The notes under the pieces are model-generated. The model was not told the origin of the DNA. It saw nothing but the letters and a program-made list of their open reading frames with translations, and did not search any database. Of a DNA stretch of 7,920 bases, positions 1 through 5,609 are shown one piece after another. Source of the stretch: Caulobacteraceae bacterium (GTDB lineage Bacteria > Pseudomonadota > Alphaproteobacteria > Caulobacterales > Caulobacteraceae); the NCBI GenBank assembly GCA_947452665.1, contig CANGEH010000093.1, forward strand, positions 1 through 7,920, given 5' to 3'. The position numbers were made by a program, and so were the translations under genes. Each line of letters begins with the position of its first letter. Within the stretch, counting starts at the first letter, position 1.

Positions 1-110
1 AGTCCGCCGATAACGCGGGGGAAGATTTGGTGGAGCCGCCGGGAATCGCACCCGGGTCCAGTCCGTTTATTGCACGCGCCTTTATCCCCATAGTCCGACC
101 GTCGTCGAAC
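1..110 (-). ncRNA. ssrA: tmRNA (ssrA), acceptor piece of a probable permuted two-piece gene; partial at left edge
   Basis: tmRNA rescues stalled ribosomes and tags the unfinished protein for degradation. Read on the minus strand, positions 28-60 form a tRNA-like 3' end: a T arm with stem CCGGG/CCCGG around the loop TGCGATT, the acceptor strand GGCTCCA, and an encoded CCA at 28-30. Just upstream lies the conserved-looking stretch CGTGCAATAAACGGAC. No matching 5' acceptor strand (a GGAGCC or GGGGCU-like start) and no anticodon arm occur within tRNA distance, so this is not a tRNA. Downstream of CCA there is no U-tract; the sequence simply continues off the window. That is expected for the alphaproteobacterial permuted gene, in which acceptor piece, spacer and tag-coding piece follow in this order. 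Positions 1-27 would be the excised spacer. The 5' boundary near 110 is an estimate. Confidence 0.82.
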
Positions 111-116
111 AGGTCT

Positions 117-122
117 AATATA
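117..122 (-). promoter_or_regulatory. Possible -10 element for ssrA
   Basis: TATATT on the minus strand lies a few bases upstream of the estimated start of the tmRNA acceptor piece and resembles a -10 box. Seventeen bases upstream there is only TTCCGT, a poor -35 match, so the promoter assignment is weak and read-through from purC is also possible. Confidence 0.25.
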
Positions 123-125
123 GGC

Positions 126-143
126 CCGTTCATGCCGGAACGG
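126..143. repeat. Inverted repeat between purC and ssrA
   Basis: CCGTTC and GAACGG form a perfect 6-bp inverted repeat around a 6-base loop in the short purC-ssrA gap. There is no U-tract on either side, so it is not a standard rho-independent terminator. It could be a weak 3' hairpin of the purC message or an operator in the ssrA promoter region. It may also be chance. Confidence 0.3.
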
Positions 144-164
144 AAGGGGTCTTAGGCTCGGTGT

Positions 165-1091
165 CTAGAAGAAGGCCTCGGTATCGAGGGCCTTGCCGGT
201 CAAGAGCGCATAGACGGCCAGATAACGCTCTGACGTGGCGGCAATCACCTGTGGCGGCAAGGGCGGGGCCGGGGCCTCGCCGTTCCAGCGGCCGCTCGCG
301 CGTTCGGCATCGAGCCAATCGCGCAGGGGCTGTTTGTCAAAGCTTGGTTGCCCGCGTCCAGGTGCATATTGGTCAGCAGGCCAAAAGCGCGAGCTATCCG
401 GGGTCATGACTTCATCGATCAGAATGATCTGGCCGGATGGATCGCGGCCAAATTCAAACTTGGTATCGGCAATGATAATACCGCGCTCAGCCGCCTTGGC
501 CCGGCCGGTCTCGTAGATCTTGCGGCTCAGGGCCTCGAGTTCACTGGCAAGGTCATGGCCTAGGCGCGCATAAAGATCGGCCACACCAATATTTTCATCA
601 TGACCGCTTTCGGCCTTGGTCGCTGGGCTAAACAGGGCCGGATCCAGCCGGTCACTTTCTTGCAAGCCAGGCTTCAAGCCCTCGCCCGCCAAGGTGCCAG
701 AGGTCTTGTATTCCTTCCAGGCCGAGCCGGAAATATAGCCGCGCACGACGCATTCAAACGGCACCACCTGGGTGCGGCGGCACAGCATGCTGCGCCCGGC
801 AATCTGGGCCCGAAACGGCGCTAGCTTGGGTATGGCGGCAATGATTGTGTCGGTATCGGCGCTGATCAGATGGTGCGGTGTCACCGCCTTGAGCTGGTCA
901 AACCACCAGATCGATAGCTGGGTCAGGACCAGGCCCTTGAACGGCACAGGCTCGTTCATCACCACATCAAAGGCGCTGATCCGGTCAGAGGCGACCAGCA
1001 ATAGCTGGTCATCACCCACCGCATAAACATCGCGCACCTTGCCGCGCGCCAACAGGGGCAGGGGCAGGTCGCTTAAGGTCAATAGGGTCAT
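165..1091 (-). CDS. purC: Phosphoribosylaminoimidazole-succinocarboxamide (SAICAR) synthase
   Basis: This cytoplasmic enzyme joins CAIR and aspartate using ATP to make SAICAR in de novo purine synthesis. The 308-residue product shows the family signatures in order: RGKVRDVY (16-23, the nucleotide-binding loop), ASDRISAFD (34-42), RGYISGSAWKEY (117-128), ADTKFEFG (208-215) and DEVMTPDSSRFWP (226-238). Its length and C-terminal part match the longer, yeast ADE1-like form rather than the roughly 240-residue form that usually precedes purS. I chose the ATG at 1091 because the family's conserved start follows at once; the open frame runs to 1157, but those 22 codons overlap ilvN and have no family character. 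The start lies 10 bases after the ilvN stop, and the only ribosome-binding-like bases (TAGG, 1101-1104) overlap that stop codon, which suggests translation coupled to ilvN. purC directly behind ilvBN is an unusual neighbour. Confidence 0.95.
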   Translation of the reverse strand: MTLLTLSDLPLPLLARGKVRDVYAVGDDQLLLVASDRISAFDVVMNEPVPFKGLVLTQLSIWWFDQLKAVTPHHLISADTDTIIAAIPKLAPFRAQIAGRSMLCRRTQVVPFECVVRGYISGSAWKEYKTSGTLAGEGLKPGLQESDRLDPALFSPATKAESGHDENIGVADLYARLGHDLASELEALSRKIYETGRAKAAERGIIIADTKFEFGRDPSGQIILIDEVMTPDSSRFWPADQYAPGRGQPSFDKQPLRDWLDAERASGRWNGEAPAPPLPPQVIAATSERYLAVYALLTGKALDTEAFF

Positions 1092-1101
1092 GCTAATCGG
1101 C

Positions 1102-1650
1102 CTATAGGGCTTCGGGCCCGCGGGTAATGGACAGGACGCCGGTGCGCGATACCTCAACCAGGCCCAAGGGCCGCATCAGATCGACGAACTTGTCAATCTT
1201 GGTCGAGGCCCCGGTCAGTTCGAAGATAAAGCTCTCATGCGTAGTATCGACCACCTTGGCGCGGAAGATATCGGCAACGCGCAAGGCCTCGACCCGCTCC
1301 AGCCCAGTGCCATGCACCTTGATCAGGGCCATTTCGCGCTCAACGCCGAGGGGATCGCGGGTCACATCGCGAATCTCATGCGTGGCGACCATCTTTTCCA
1401 GCTGGGCGCGGATCTGGTCGAGGGTTTCGCGGGTCCCCGACGTGACAATGGTGATGCGCGAGGTATGGGCCCTGTGGTCGGTCTCGGCCACGGTCAGGCT
1501 TTCGATATTATAGCCGCGCGCCGAAAACAGCCCCACGACCCGGTGCAGCACGCCCGGCTCATTGGCGACAATAATGGCAAAGGTCGCGCGCTGCTCGGCC
1601 ACGTCCAGATGGTCCATGAAATAGGCAGAGCCGGGTTGATCAGCGGGCAT
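1102..1650 (-). CDS. ilvN: Acetolactate synthase small (regulatory) subunit
   Basis: This is the regulatory subunit of acetohydroxyacid synthase: it stimulates the large subunit and in this family carries the site for valine feedback inhibition. The 182-residue length is typical of the longer bacterial form. An N-terminal ACT domain (about 23-97) holds the characteristic stretch NEPGVLHRVVGLFSARGYNI (30-49), whose glycine-containing loop is the usual effector site. A C-terminal ALS small-subunit domain follows (about 107-178). The ATG at 1650 is well supported by AAGGA at 1657-1661, seven bases upsteam of the 5' side of the codon. The gene follows ilvB after 43 bases on the same strand and is very probably co-transcribed under the ilvB attenuator. 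purC begins 10 bases beyond its stop. Confidence 0.96.
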   Translation of the reverse strand: MPADQPGSAYFMDHLDVAEQRATFAIIVANEPGVLHRVVGLFSARGYNIESLTVAETDHRAHTSRITIVTSGTRETLDQIRAQLEKMVATHEIRDVTRDPLGVEREMALIKVHGTGLERVEALRVADIFRAKVVDTTHESFIFELTGASTKIDKFVDLMRPLGLVEVSRTGVLSITRGPEAL

Positions 1651-1693
1651 GGCTAGTCCTTGTTTAAAGTTCGAATACGGGCGCTAAGACCGC

Positions 1694-3496
1694 TTAGACC
1701 AGTCCGCGGCCTTCCACATCAATAGCCGTGTTTAGATCCACGCCCATATCGGCCAAGATCATTTCATTGTGTGCCTTGCCCGATGGGATCATGGGCAGAC
1801 AATTCTCATTCTTGGTCACCCGGCAGTCGAAAATCACCGGGTGGGGGCAGTCGATCATTTCCAGGATCTTGGCATCCAGCTCCTGCGGCGTCGAGGCGCG
1901 AAGGCCAACCGCACCATAAGCCTCGGCCAATTTCACGAAATCAGGCAAGCTCTCGCTATAGGAATGGCTGTAGCGCTCGCCATGCAGCAATTGTTGCCAC
2001 TGGCGCACCATGCCCATCCATTCATTGTTCAGGATGAAGATCTTGATCGGCAGCTTGTACTGAATGGCGGTCGAGATTTCCTGCATGGTCATTTGGATCG
2101 AGGCCTCGCCGGCAATATCGATCACCAGGCTGCCGGGATGGGCCAGTTGCACGCCCACGGCGGCGGGCAGGCCATAGCCCATAGTGCCAAGTCCGCCAGA
2201 GGTCATCCAGCGATTGGGCTGTTCAAACCGGTAATACTGGGCGGCCCACATCTGGTGCTGACCAACCTCTGTGGTGATATAGGCGTCGCGGTCCTTGGTC
2301 AGGGCATAGAGCCGCTCCACCGCATATTGCGGTTTTATCTCGGTGTCTGAGGGGCGATAATCAAGGCAGTTGCGGGCGCGCCAGGCATCGATCTGGGCCC
2401 ACCAGCGGCTCAAGGCCTCGCGATCAATCTTGGCCTTGCTCGCGATCCAGACCGCCATCATGTCCTCGATCACCGAGCCGACATCACCGACAATGCCAAT
2501 ATCCACTCGCACGGTCTTATTGATCGAGGAGGGGTCAATATCGACATGGATCTTTTTCGAGCCGGGCGAGAAGGCGTCGAGGCGACCTGTGACGCGGTCA
2601 TCAAAGCGCGAGCCCAGCGCGATCATCACATCGCAGTCATGCATGGCATTATTGGCTTCAAACGTGCCGTGCATGCCCAGCATGCCCAGCCATTGCGGGT
2701 CGGCGGCTGGAAACGCGCCCAGCCCCATTAGGGTTGAGGTCACAGGTGCCCCGACCATGGCGGCGAATTTGCGCAAGGCCTCGCTGGCATTGGGCCCGGA
2801 ATTGATCACGCCGCCGCCGGTATAAAAGACCGGGCGCTTGGCCTTGGCGATTAGCTCGACCGCTTCGGCAATCTTGGCGGCGTCACCCTTGGTACGCGGG
2901 GCGTAGTTGTGCGGGAACACCACCTCGTCTGGGCCATAATACTCGGCCGATCCAAACTGGATGTCTTTTGGGATGTCGATGACCACGGGGCCGGGGCGGC
3001 CCGATGTGGCAATATGAAAGGCCTCATGCAGGATGCGCGGCAGGTCGGCCGTGTGCTTGACCAGATAATTATGCTTGGTGCAGGAGCGGGTAATGCCGAC
3101 CGTATCGCATTCCTGAAACGCGTCCGAGCCGATCAGATGGGTCGGCACCTGGCCAGTAATCACCACCATGGGAATGGAGTCCATCAAGGCATCAACAATG
3201 CCCGTAATGGCATTGGTTGCCCCCGGCCCAGAGGTGACCAAGACCACGCCCGGTTTGCCCGAAGACCGCGCATAGCCCTCGGCCGCATGGGTTGCACCTT
3301 GTTCATGACGCACCAGAACATGCTTGAGGCTCGGCTGGTGGAACAGGGCATCATAGATCGGCAAGATCGCGCCGCCGGGATAGCCAAACAGCGTGTCTAC
3401 CCCCTGATCCATCAGGGCACGCACCACCATTTCAGCGCCGGTCATGGTGCGGCTGCTGGTGGCCTGGGTCTTTGAAGCGGTTGTGATGGTGTTCAT
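1694..3496 (-). CDS. ilvB: Acetolactate synthase large (catalytic) subunit
   Basis: This thiamine-diphosphate and FAD enzyme condenses two pyruvates to acetolactate, or pyruvate with 2-oxobutyrate, as the first common step to valine, leucine and isoleucine. The 600-residue protein has all three domains. The N-terminal pyrimidine-binding domain includes FGYPGGAILPIYD (37-49) and the catalytic glutamate E65 in RHEQGA. The central FAD-binding domain lies about 205-345 (GSRFDDRVTG, 295-304). The C-terminal pyrophosphate domain contains IAGEAS (461-466) and the NN pair at 490-491. E464 occupies the place where this motif usually has the Mg-ligating Asp. Start: ATG 3496 has no Shine-Dalgarno match; a stop codon lies close upstream in another frame and no better in-frame start exists upstream. 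ATG at 3445 (residue 18, MTGAEM) is the alternative. The gene follows an attenuator leader and precedes ilvN. Confidence 0.96.
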   Translation of the reverse strand: MNTITTASKTQATSSRTMTGAEMVVRALMDQGVDTLFGYPGGAILPIYDALFHQPSLKHVLVRHEQGATHAAEGYARSSGKPGVVLVTSGPGATNAITGIVDALMDSIPMVVITGQVPTHLIGSDAFQECDTVGITRSCTKHNYLVKHTADLPRILHEAFHIATSGRPGPVVIDIPKDIQFGSAEYYGPDEVVFPHNYAPRTKGDAAKIAEAVELIAKAKRPVFYTGGGVINSGPNASEALRKFAAMVGAPVTSTLMGLGAFPAADPQWLGMLGMHGTFEANNAMHDCDVMIALGSRFDDRVTGRLDAFSPGSKKIHVDIDPSSINKTVRVDIGIVGDVGSVIEDMMAVWIASKAKIDREALSRWWAQIDAWRARNCLDYRPSDTEIKPQYAVERLYALTKDRDAYITTEVGQHQMWAAQYYRFEQPNRWMTSGGLGTMGYGLPAAVGVQLAHPGSLVIDIAGEASIQMTMQEISTAIQYKLPIKIFILNNEWMGMVRQWQQLLHGERYSHSYSESLPDFVKLAEAYGAVGLRASTPQELDAKILEMIDCPHPVIFDCRVTKNENCLPMIPSGKAHNEMILADMGVDLNTAIDVEGRGLV

Positions 3497-3548
3497 GGGA
3501 TCACACGATGCAGAGGGGTTAGGGGATCAGGTCATAAGGCAATAAGGC

Positions 3549-3572
3549 AAAGAAAAAGGCCCTCGAGGGGCC
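3549..3572 (-). terminator. Rho-independent terminator (ilvB attenuator)
   Basis: On the minus strand GGCCC (3568-3572) pairs with GGGCC (3558-3562) around the loop CTCGA, followed by TTTTTCTTT (3549-3557). The stem is short but all G-C. It stands 52 bases before the ilvB start and 36 bases after the leader-peptide stop codon, the position of an attenuator. It could also serve as the end of the miaA transcript. Its 3' arm, with part of the loop (3558-3565, CGAGGGCC), is complementary to bases in the end of the leader frame, see 3614-3625. Confidence 0.75.
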
Positions 3573-3592
3573 CATTGGAGACGCGACCGGCA

Positions 3593-3616
3593 CGGCTTGA
3601 TCAGGTGATCAAACCG
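3593..3616 (-). promoter_or_regulatory. Leader hairpin overlapping the leader-peptide stop
   Basis: CGGTTTGATC and GATCAAGCCG form a 10-bp stem (one G-U pair) with the 4-base loop ACCT. The hairpin contains the leader stop codon at 3609-3611, so a ribosome finishing the peptide would prevent or melt it. It overlaps by two bases the segment that can pair with the terminator's 3' arm, so the structures are mutually exclusive. It is likely a pause or protector hairpin of the attenuator. Confidence 0.6.
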
Positions 3617-3656
3617 AGGACGGCCGCTCAATAAGTACGATCGTATAAGTGCGCAC
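3609..3656 (-). CDS. ilv attenuator leader peptide, 15 residues
   Basis: A GTG-started frame on the minus strand encodes MRTYTIVLIERPSSV and ends with TGA. GGAG at 3664-3667 stands seven bases before the GTG, a better ribosome site than that of ilvB itself. Codons 6-9 are ATC-GTA-CTT-ATT, an uninterrupted Ile-Val-Leu-Ile run (3630-3641), exactly the three end products of the pathway that ilvBN starts. The stop codon lies in a 10-bp hairpin, and an intrinsic terminator follows before ilvB. The arrangement is that of a classical ribosome-sensed attenuator: scarcity of charged Ile, Val or Leu tRNA stalls the ribosome and favours antitermination. Attenuation of ilv operons is well known in enterobacteria and, as I recall, has been described for Caulobacter ilvBN. 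The frame is too short for statistical support, so the call rests on codons, ribosome site and structures together. Confidence 0.8.
   Translation of the reverse strand: MRTYTIVLIERPSSV
3614..3625 (-). promoter_or_regulatory. Candidate antiterminator strand of the ilv attenuator
   Basis: The minus-strand segment GGCCGTCCTCGG lies just after the control codons. Its CCTCG (3615-3619) can pair with CGAGG (3561-3565), and its GGC (3623-3625) with GCC (3558-3560), leaving a 3-base bulge. This removes the 3' arm of the terminator. A ribosome stalled on the Ile-Val-Leu-Ile codons would leave this segment free; a ribosome at the stop codon would cover it. The pairing is deduced by eye without energy calculation. 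Confidence 0.5.
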
Positions 3657-3663
3657 GAGTTTT

Positions 3664-3667
3664 CTCC
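3664..3667 (-). promoter_or_regulatory. Ribosome binding site of the ilv leader peptide
   Basis: GGAG followed by seven bases and a GTG codon. This site decides the leader-peptide start, since the peptide has no ATG. Confidence 0.7.
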
Positions 3668-3682
3668 GAAACTGCTGTTTTG

Positions 3683-3712
3683 ATCAGTGCCACGCTATGG
3701 CGCAGGGGTCAA
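3683..3712 (-). promoter_or_regulatory. Candidate promoter of the ilv leader-ilvBN transcript
   Basis: TTGACC (3707-3712), inside the last codons of miaA, is a strong match to the alphaproteobacterial -35 box. Eighteen bases on, ACTGAT (3683-3688) is a loose -10 with three of six consensus bases. Transcription would start near 3676, about ten bases before the leader ribosome site, which suits an attenuator. Read-through from miaA is the alternative source of the message. Confidence 0.38.
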
Positions 3713-4633
3713 GCGGCCTGTTGGCGCAAAAATCAACCTTTCAGCCTCATCTGCGGCGGGTGACGTCAGGCGGCCCCAATCCGGGGTCTGGTTGCGAAAC
3801 CAGGTCAATTGCCGCTTGGCATAGCGCCGGGTTTGCATCTGGGCCTGGGCGAGGGCCTCGTCTAGGTGGGTTCCACCGGCTAGGTGACCGGCAAATTCGC
3901 GATAGCCGACGGCCTTGAGCGCCGGCAGGGCCGGATCAAGGTTCATGGCCATAAGCTCGGCCACCTCGTCCAATACCCCGGCCTCCAGCATGGAAGCGAG
4001 CCGCGCATCGCAGCGTTTATAGAGCGCCTTACGGTCCGGCTCGATCACCAGGCCGCGCCAGCCATCGGGTCCCAGTGCTGGCTGGGTATCGGACTGCCAC
4101 TGGCTAAGCGACTGGCCGGTGGCTTCTGCCACAGCCAAGGCGCGGATCAGGCGTTGGCGATCGCCGGGGGCAATGCGCGCCTCAGCGGCCGGATCAATCC
4201 TGGCAAGACCTTGGCGAAACTGCGCCTCACCCTCTTGGTCAAGCCTTGCCTCGACCGCATCACGCATGCTGAGCGGCACGGGCGGAATATCGGCCAGGCC
4301 CCTAGTTAAGGCGCTGAAATAAAGGCCTGTGCCACCGACAATCAGGGCCGTCCGCCCTCGGCGCCTAATATCGTCCAAAATCGTGCAGCAGGCCCGAAGC
4401 CAGTGCCCGACAGACCAGGACTGGTCAGGACCGGCGACGGCAAACAGGTGATGCGGCACGCGGGCCATCTCGCCTGGGCTTGGCCTTGCGGTTAAGCGCG
4501 GTAGGGCCTGATAGATTTGCTGGGCATCGGCATTGACGATCTCGCCGCCAAGGCTTTGGGCGAGGTCCAGGGCCAGGGCTGACTTGCCGCTGGCCGTGGG
4601 TCCGGCAATCAGGATGATGGATGGCGGGTTCAC
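3695..4633 (-). CDS. miaA: tRNA dimethylallyltransferase
   Basis: MiaA transfers a dimethylallyl group from DMAPP to N6 of A37 in tRNAs that read codons starting with U, improving codon reading. With the start used here (312 residues) the visible motifs are the P-loop GPTASGKS (11-18), NADAQQIY with the catalytic-region Asp (34-41), RVPHHLF (58-64), VGGTGLYF (99-106), ALKAVGYREF and RRYAKRQLTWFRNQ near the C-terminus. The frame is open to TTG 4651, with GTG 4648 and GTG 4633 as further possible starts. I prefer 4633 because the upstream codons (GGT, AGG, GGG) are atypical for this genome and MNPPSIILIAGPTASGKS is a normal family start. However, AGGGGG directly abuts that GTG, while AGGG at 4653-4656 is four bases before GTG 4648, so the start is uncertain by a few residues. 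serB is divergent; the ilv leader follows the stop after 38 bases. Confidence 0.95.
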   Translation of the reverse strand: MNPPSIILIAGPTASGKSALALDLAQSLGGEIVNADAQQIYQALPRLTARPSPGEMARVPHHLFAVAGPDQSWSVGHWLRACCTILDDIRRRGRTALIVGGTGLYFSALTRGLADIPPVPLSMRDAVEARLDQEGEAQFRQGLARIDPAAEARIAPGDRQRLIRALAVAEATGQSLSQWQSDTQPALGPDGWRGLVIEPDRKALYKRCDARLASMLEAGVLDEVAELMAMNLDPALPALKAVGYREFAGHLAGGTHLDEALAQAQMQTRRYAKRQLTWFRNQTPDWGRLTSPAADEAERLIFAPTGRLTPAP

Positions 4634-4692
4634 CCCCCTACCAAACACCAAACCCTGCCCGTGCGAAAGGGGCGTTTGGCAAGCGCTTGGCC

Positions 4693-4721
4693 TTGATCCA
4701 GCCGCCTTGGGCGTTTACTGC
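4693..4721 (+). promoter_or_regulatory. Candidate serB promoter placing the start at or next to the ATG
   Basis: TTGATC (4693-4698), a 17-base spacer and TACTGC (4716-4721) make a modest sigma-70-like pair. The -10 is weak. The start point would fall at or beside the serB ATG at 4728, and no Shine-Dalgarno sequence precedes that ATG, so a leaderless message is possible. Confidence 0.28.
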
Positions 4722-4727
4722 CAAACC

Positions 4728-5603
4728 ATGCAGATCGCCATCACCCTTGTTTCGCCCGATCCCGCCGCGACCGAACAGGCGCGCGCACGGCTTTTACCGC
4801 TGTTGGGCCGGGTTGAAGCGGCCAGCCTGGGGGCCGGGGCGCTGGATATTGTGGTCGAGGCGCAAGACCTTTTGGCCCTGAGGGCACAGGTCGATCACGC
4901 CTTGAAAGACCATTGCGTCGATCACTGTGTTCAGGTGGCCGAGGGGCGGCGCAAGCTTTTGCTGATCGCCGATATGGACTCCACCATGATTGGCTGCGAG
5001 TGCCTAGATGAGTTGGCTGATTTTGCCGGGGTCAAGGCCGTGGTCGCGGCCATTACCGAGCGGTCCATGCGCGGCGAACTCGATTTTGAAGCGGCCCTGC
5101 GCGAGCGGGTGGCGATGCTGAAAGGTCTGCCCGTCTCCGTACTTCAGACCTGTTATGATGAGCGTGTGCGTTTAAATGAAGGGGCCAAGACCCTGATTGG
5201 TACCATGGCGGCGTCGGGTGCACGGTGCCTTCTGGTCTCTGGCGGTTTTACGTTTTTCACAGCCCGCGTGGCGGCTGCTGCGGGCTTTGCAGGGGACCGG
5301 GCCAATCGCCTGATCGAGGTCGATGGTGTCCTAACCGGTGCGGTGGCAGAGCCCATACTCGGCAAGGCCGCCAAACAGGCCAGCCTTGAACAAGAAGCGA
5401 AGGCTTTGGGCCTCGACCTATCCCAGACCATAGCCATTGGCGACGGGGCCAATGATTTGGCCATGATTGAGGTGGCTGGGCTTGGCATAGCCTACCGCGC
5501 CAAGCCGATTGTCGCGGCCAAGGCTCATGCGCGCATCGATTATAGTGACCTGACCGCGCTCTTATATTTTCAAGGCTATACCCAAGACGCCTTTATCGGC
5601 TGA
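4728..5603 (+). CDS. serB: Phosphoserine phosphatase
   Basis: SerB hydrolyses O-phosphoserine to serine, the last step of the phosphorylated serine pathway. The 291-residue protein is a HAD-superfamily phosphatase. Motif I is DMDST (82-86), with D82 as the phosphorylated nucleophile and D84 as general acid. It is followed by the cap region with MIGCECLDELADFAG. Motif II is SGGFTFF (171-177), motif III has the lysine of GKAAKQ (212-217), and motif IV is GDGANDLAMI (238-247), with the Mg-binding aspartates. About 75 residues precede the catalytic domain, as is usual for alphaproteobacterial SerB. The frame is open upstream to 4533 but that part overlaps miaA antisense; the ATG at 4728 is the natural start despite having no clear Shine-Dalgarno. 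The gene is divergent from miaA and its end is 6 bases from the end of the histidine-kinase gene. Confidence 0.96.
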   Translation: MQIAITLVSPDPAATEQARARLLPLLGRVEAASLGAGALDIVVEAQDLLALRAQVDHALKDHCVDHCVQVAEGRRKLLLIADMDSTMIGCECLDELADFAGVKAVVAAITERSMRGELDFEAALRERVAMLKGLPVSVLQTCYDERVRLNEGAKTLIGTMAASGARCLLVSGGFTFFTARVAAAAGFAGDRANRLIEVDGVLTGAVAEPILGKAAKQASLEQEAKALGLDLSQTIAIGDGANDLAMIEVAGLGIAYRAKPIVAAKAHARIDYSDLTALLYFQGYTQDAFIG

Positions 5604-5609
5604 ACCCAC

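Noticed and set aside
28..104. A conventional tRNA gene at the left edge
   Set aside because: The T arm and CCA are present, but there is no 5' acceptor strand, D arm or anticodon arm at the required distance.
1092..1157. Upstream extension of purC
   Set aside because: The extra 22 codons overlap the end of ilvN and do not resemble the family; the ATG at 1091 fits length and spacing.
1769..2350. 193-codon open frame on the plus strand
   Set aside because: It lies entirely antisense to ilvB, whose motifs are intact; the product shows no recognisable motif. Long antisense frames are expected in GC-rich genes. The same applies to 2909-3475.
3519..3575. 18-codon ATG frame (minus strand) rich in Phe and Leu, before ilvB
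   Set aside because: It begins inside the terminator stem, has no ribosome site, and cannot control a terminator it lies within or after.
3626..3692. Second GTG frame in the ilv leader beginning Val-Ala-Leu-Ile
   Set aside because: It has no ribosome site, starts right after the miaA stop (near or before the expected transcript start), and has no run of control codons; the GTG at 3656 with GGAG is clearly better.
4533..4727. Upstream extension of the serB frame
   Set aside because: These 65 codons overlap miaA antisense, and the typical SerB N-terminus begins at ATG 4728.
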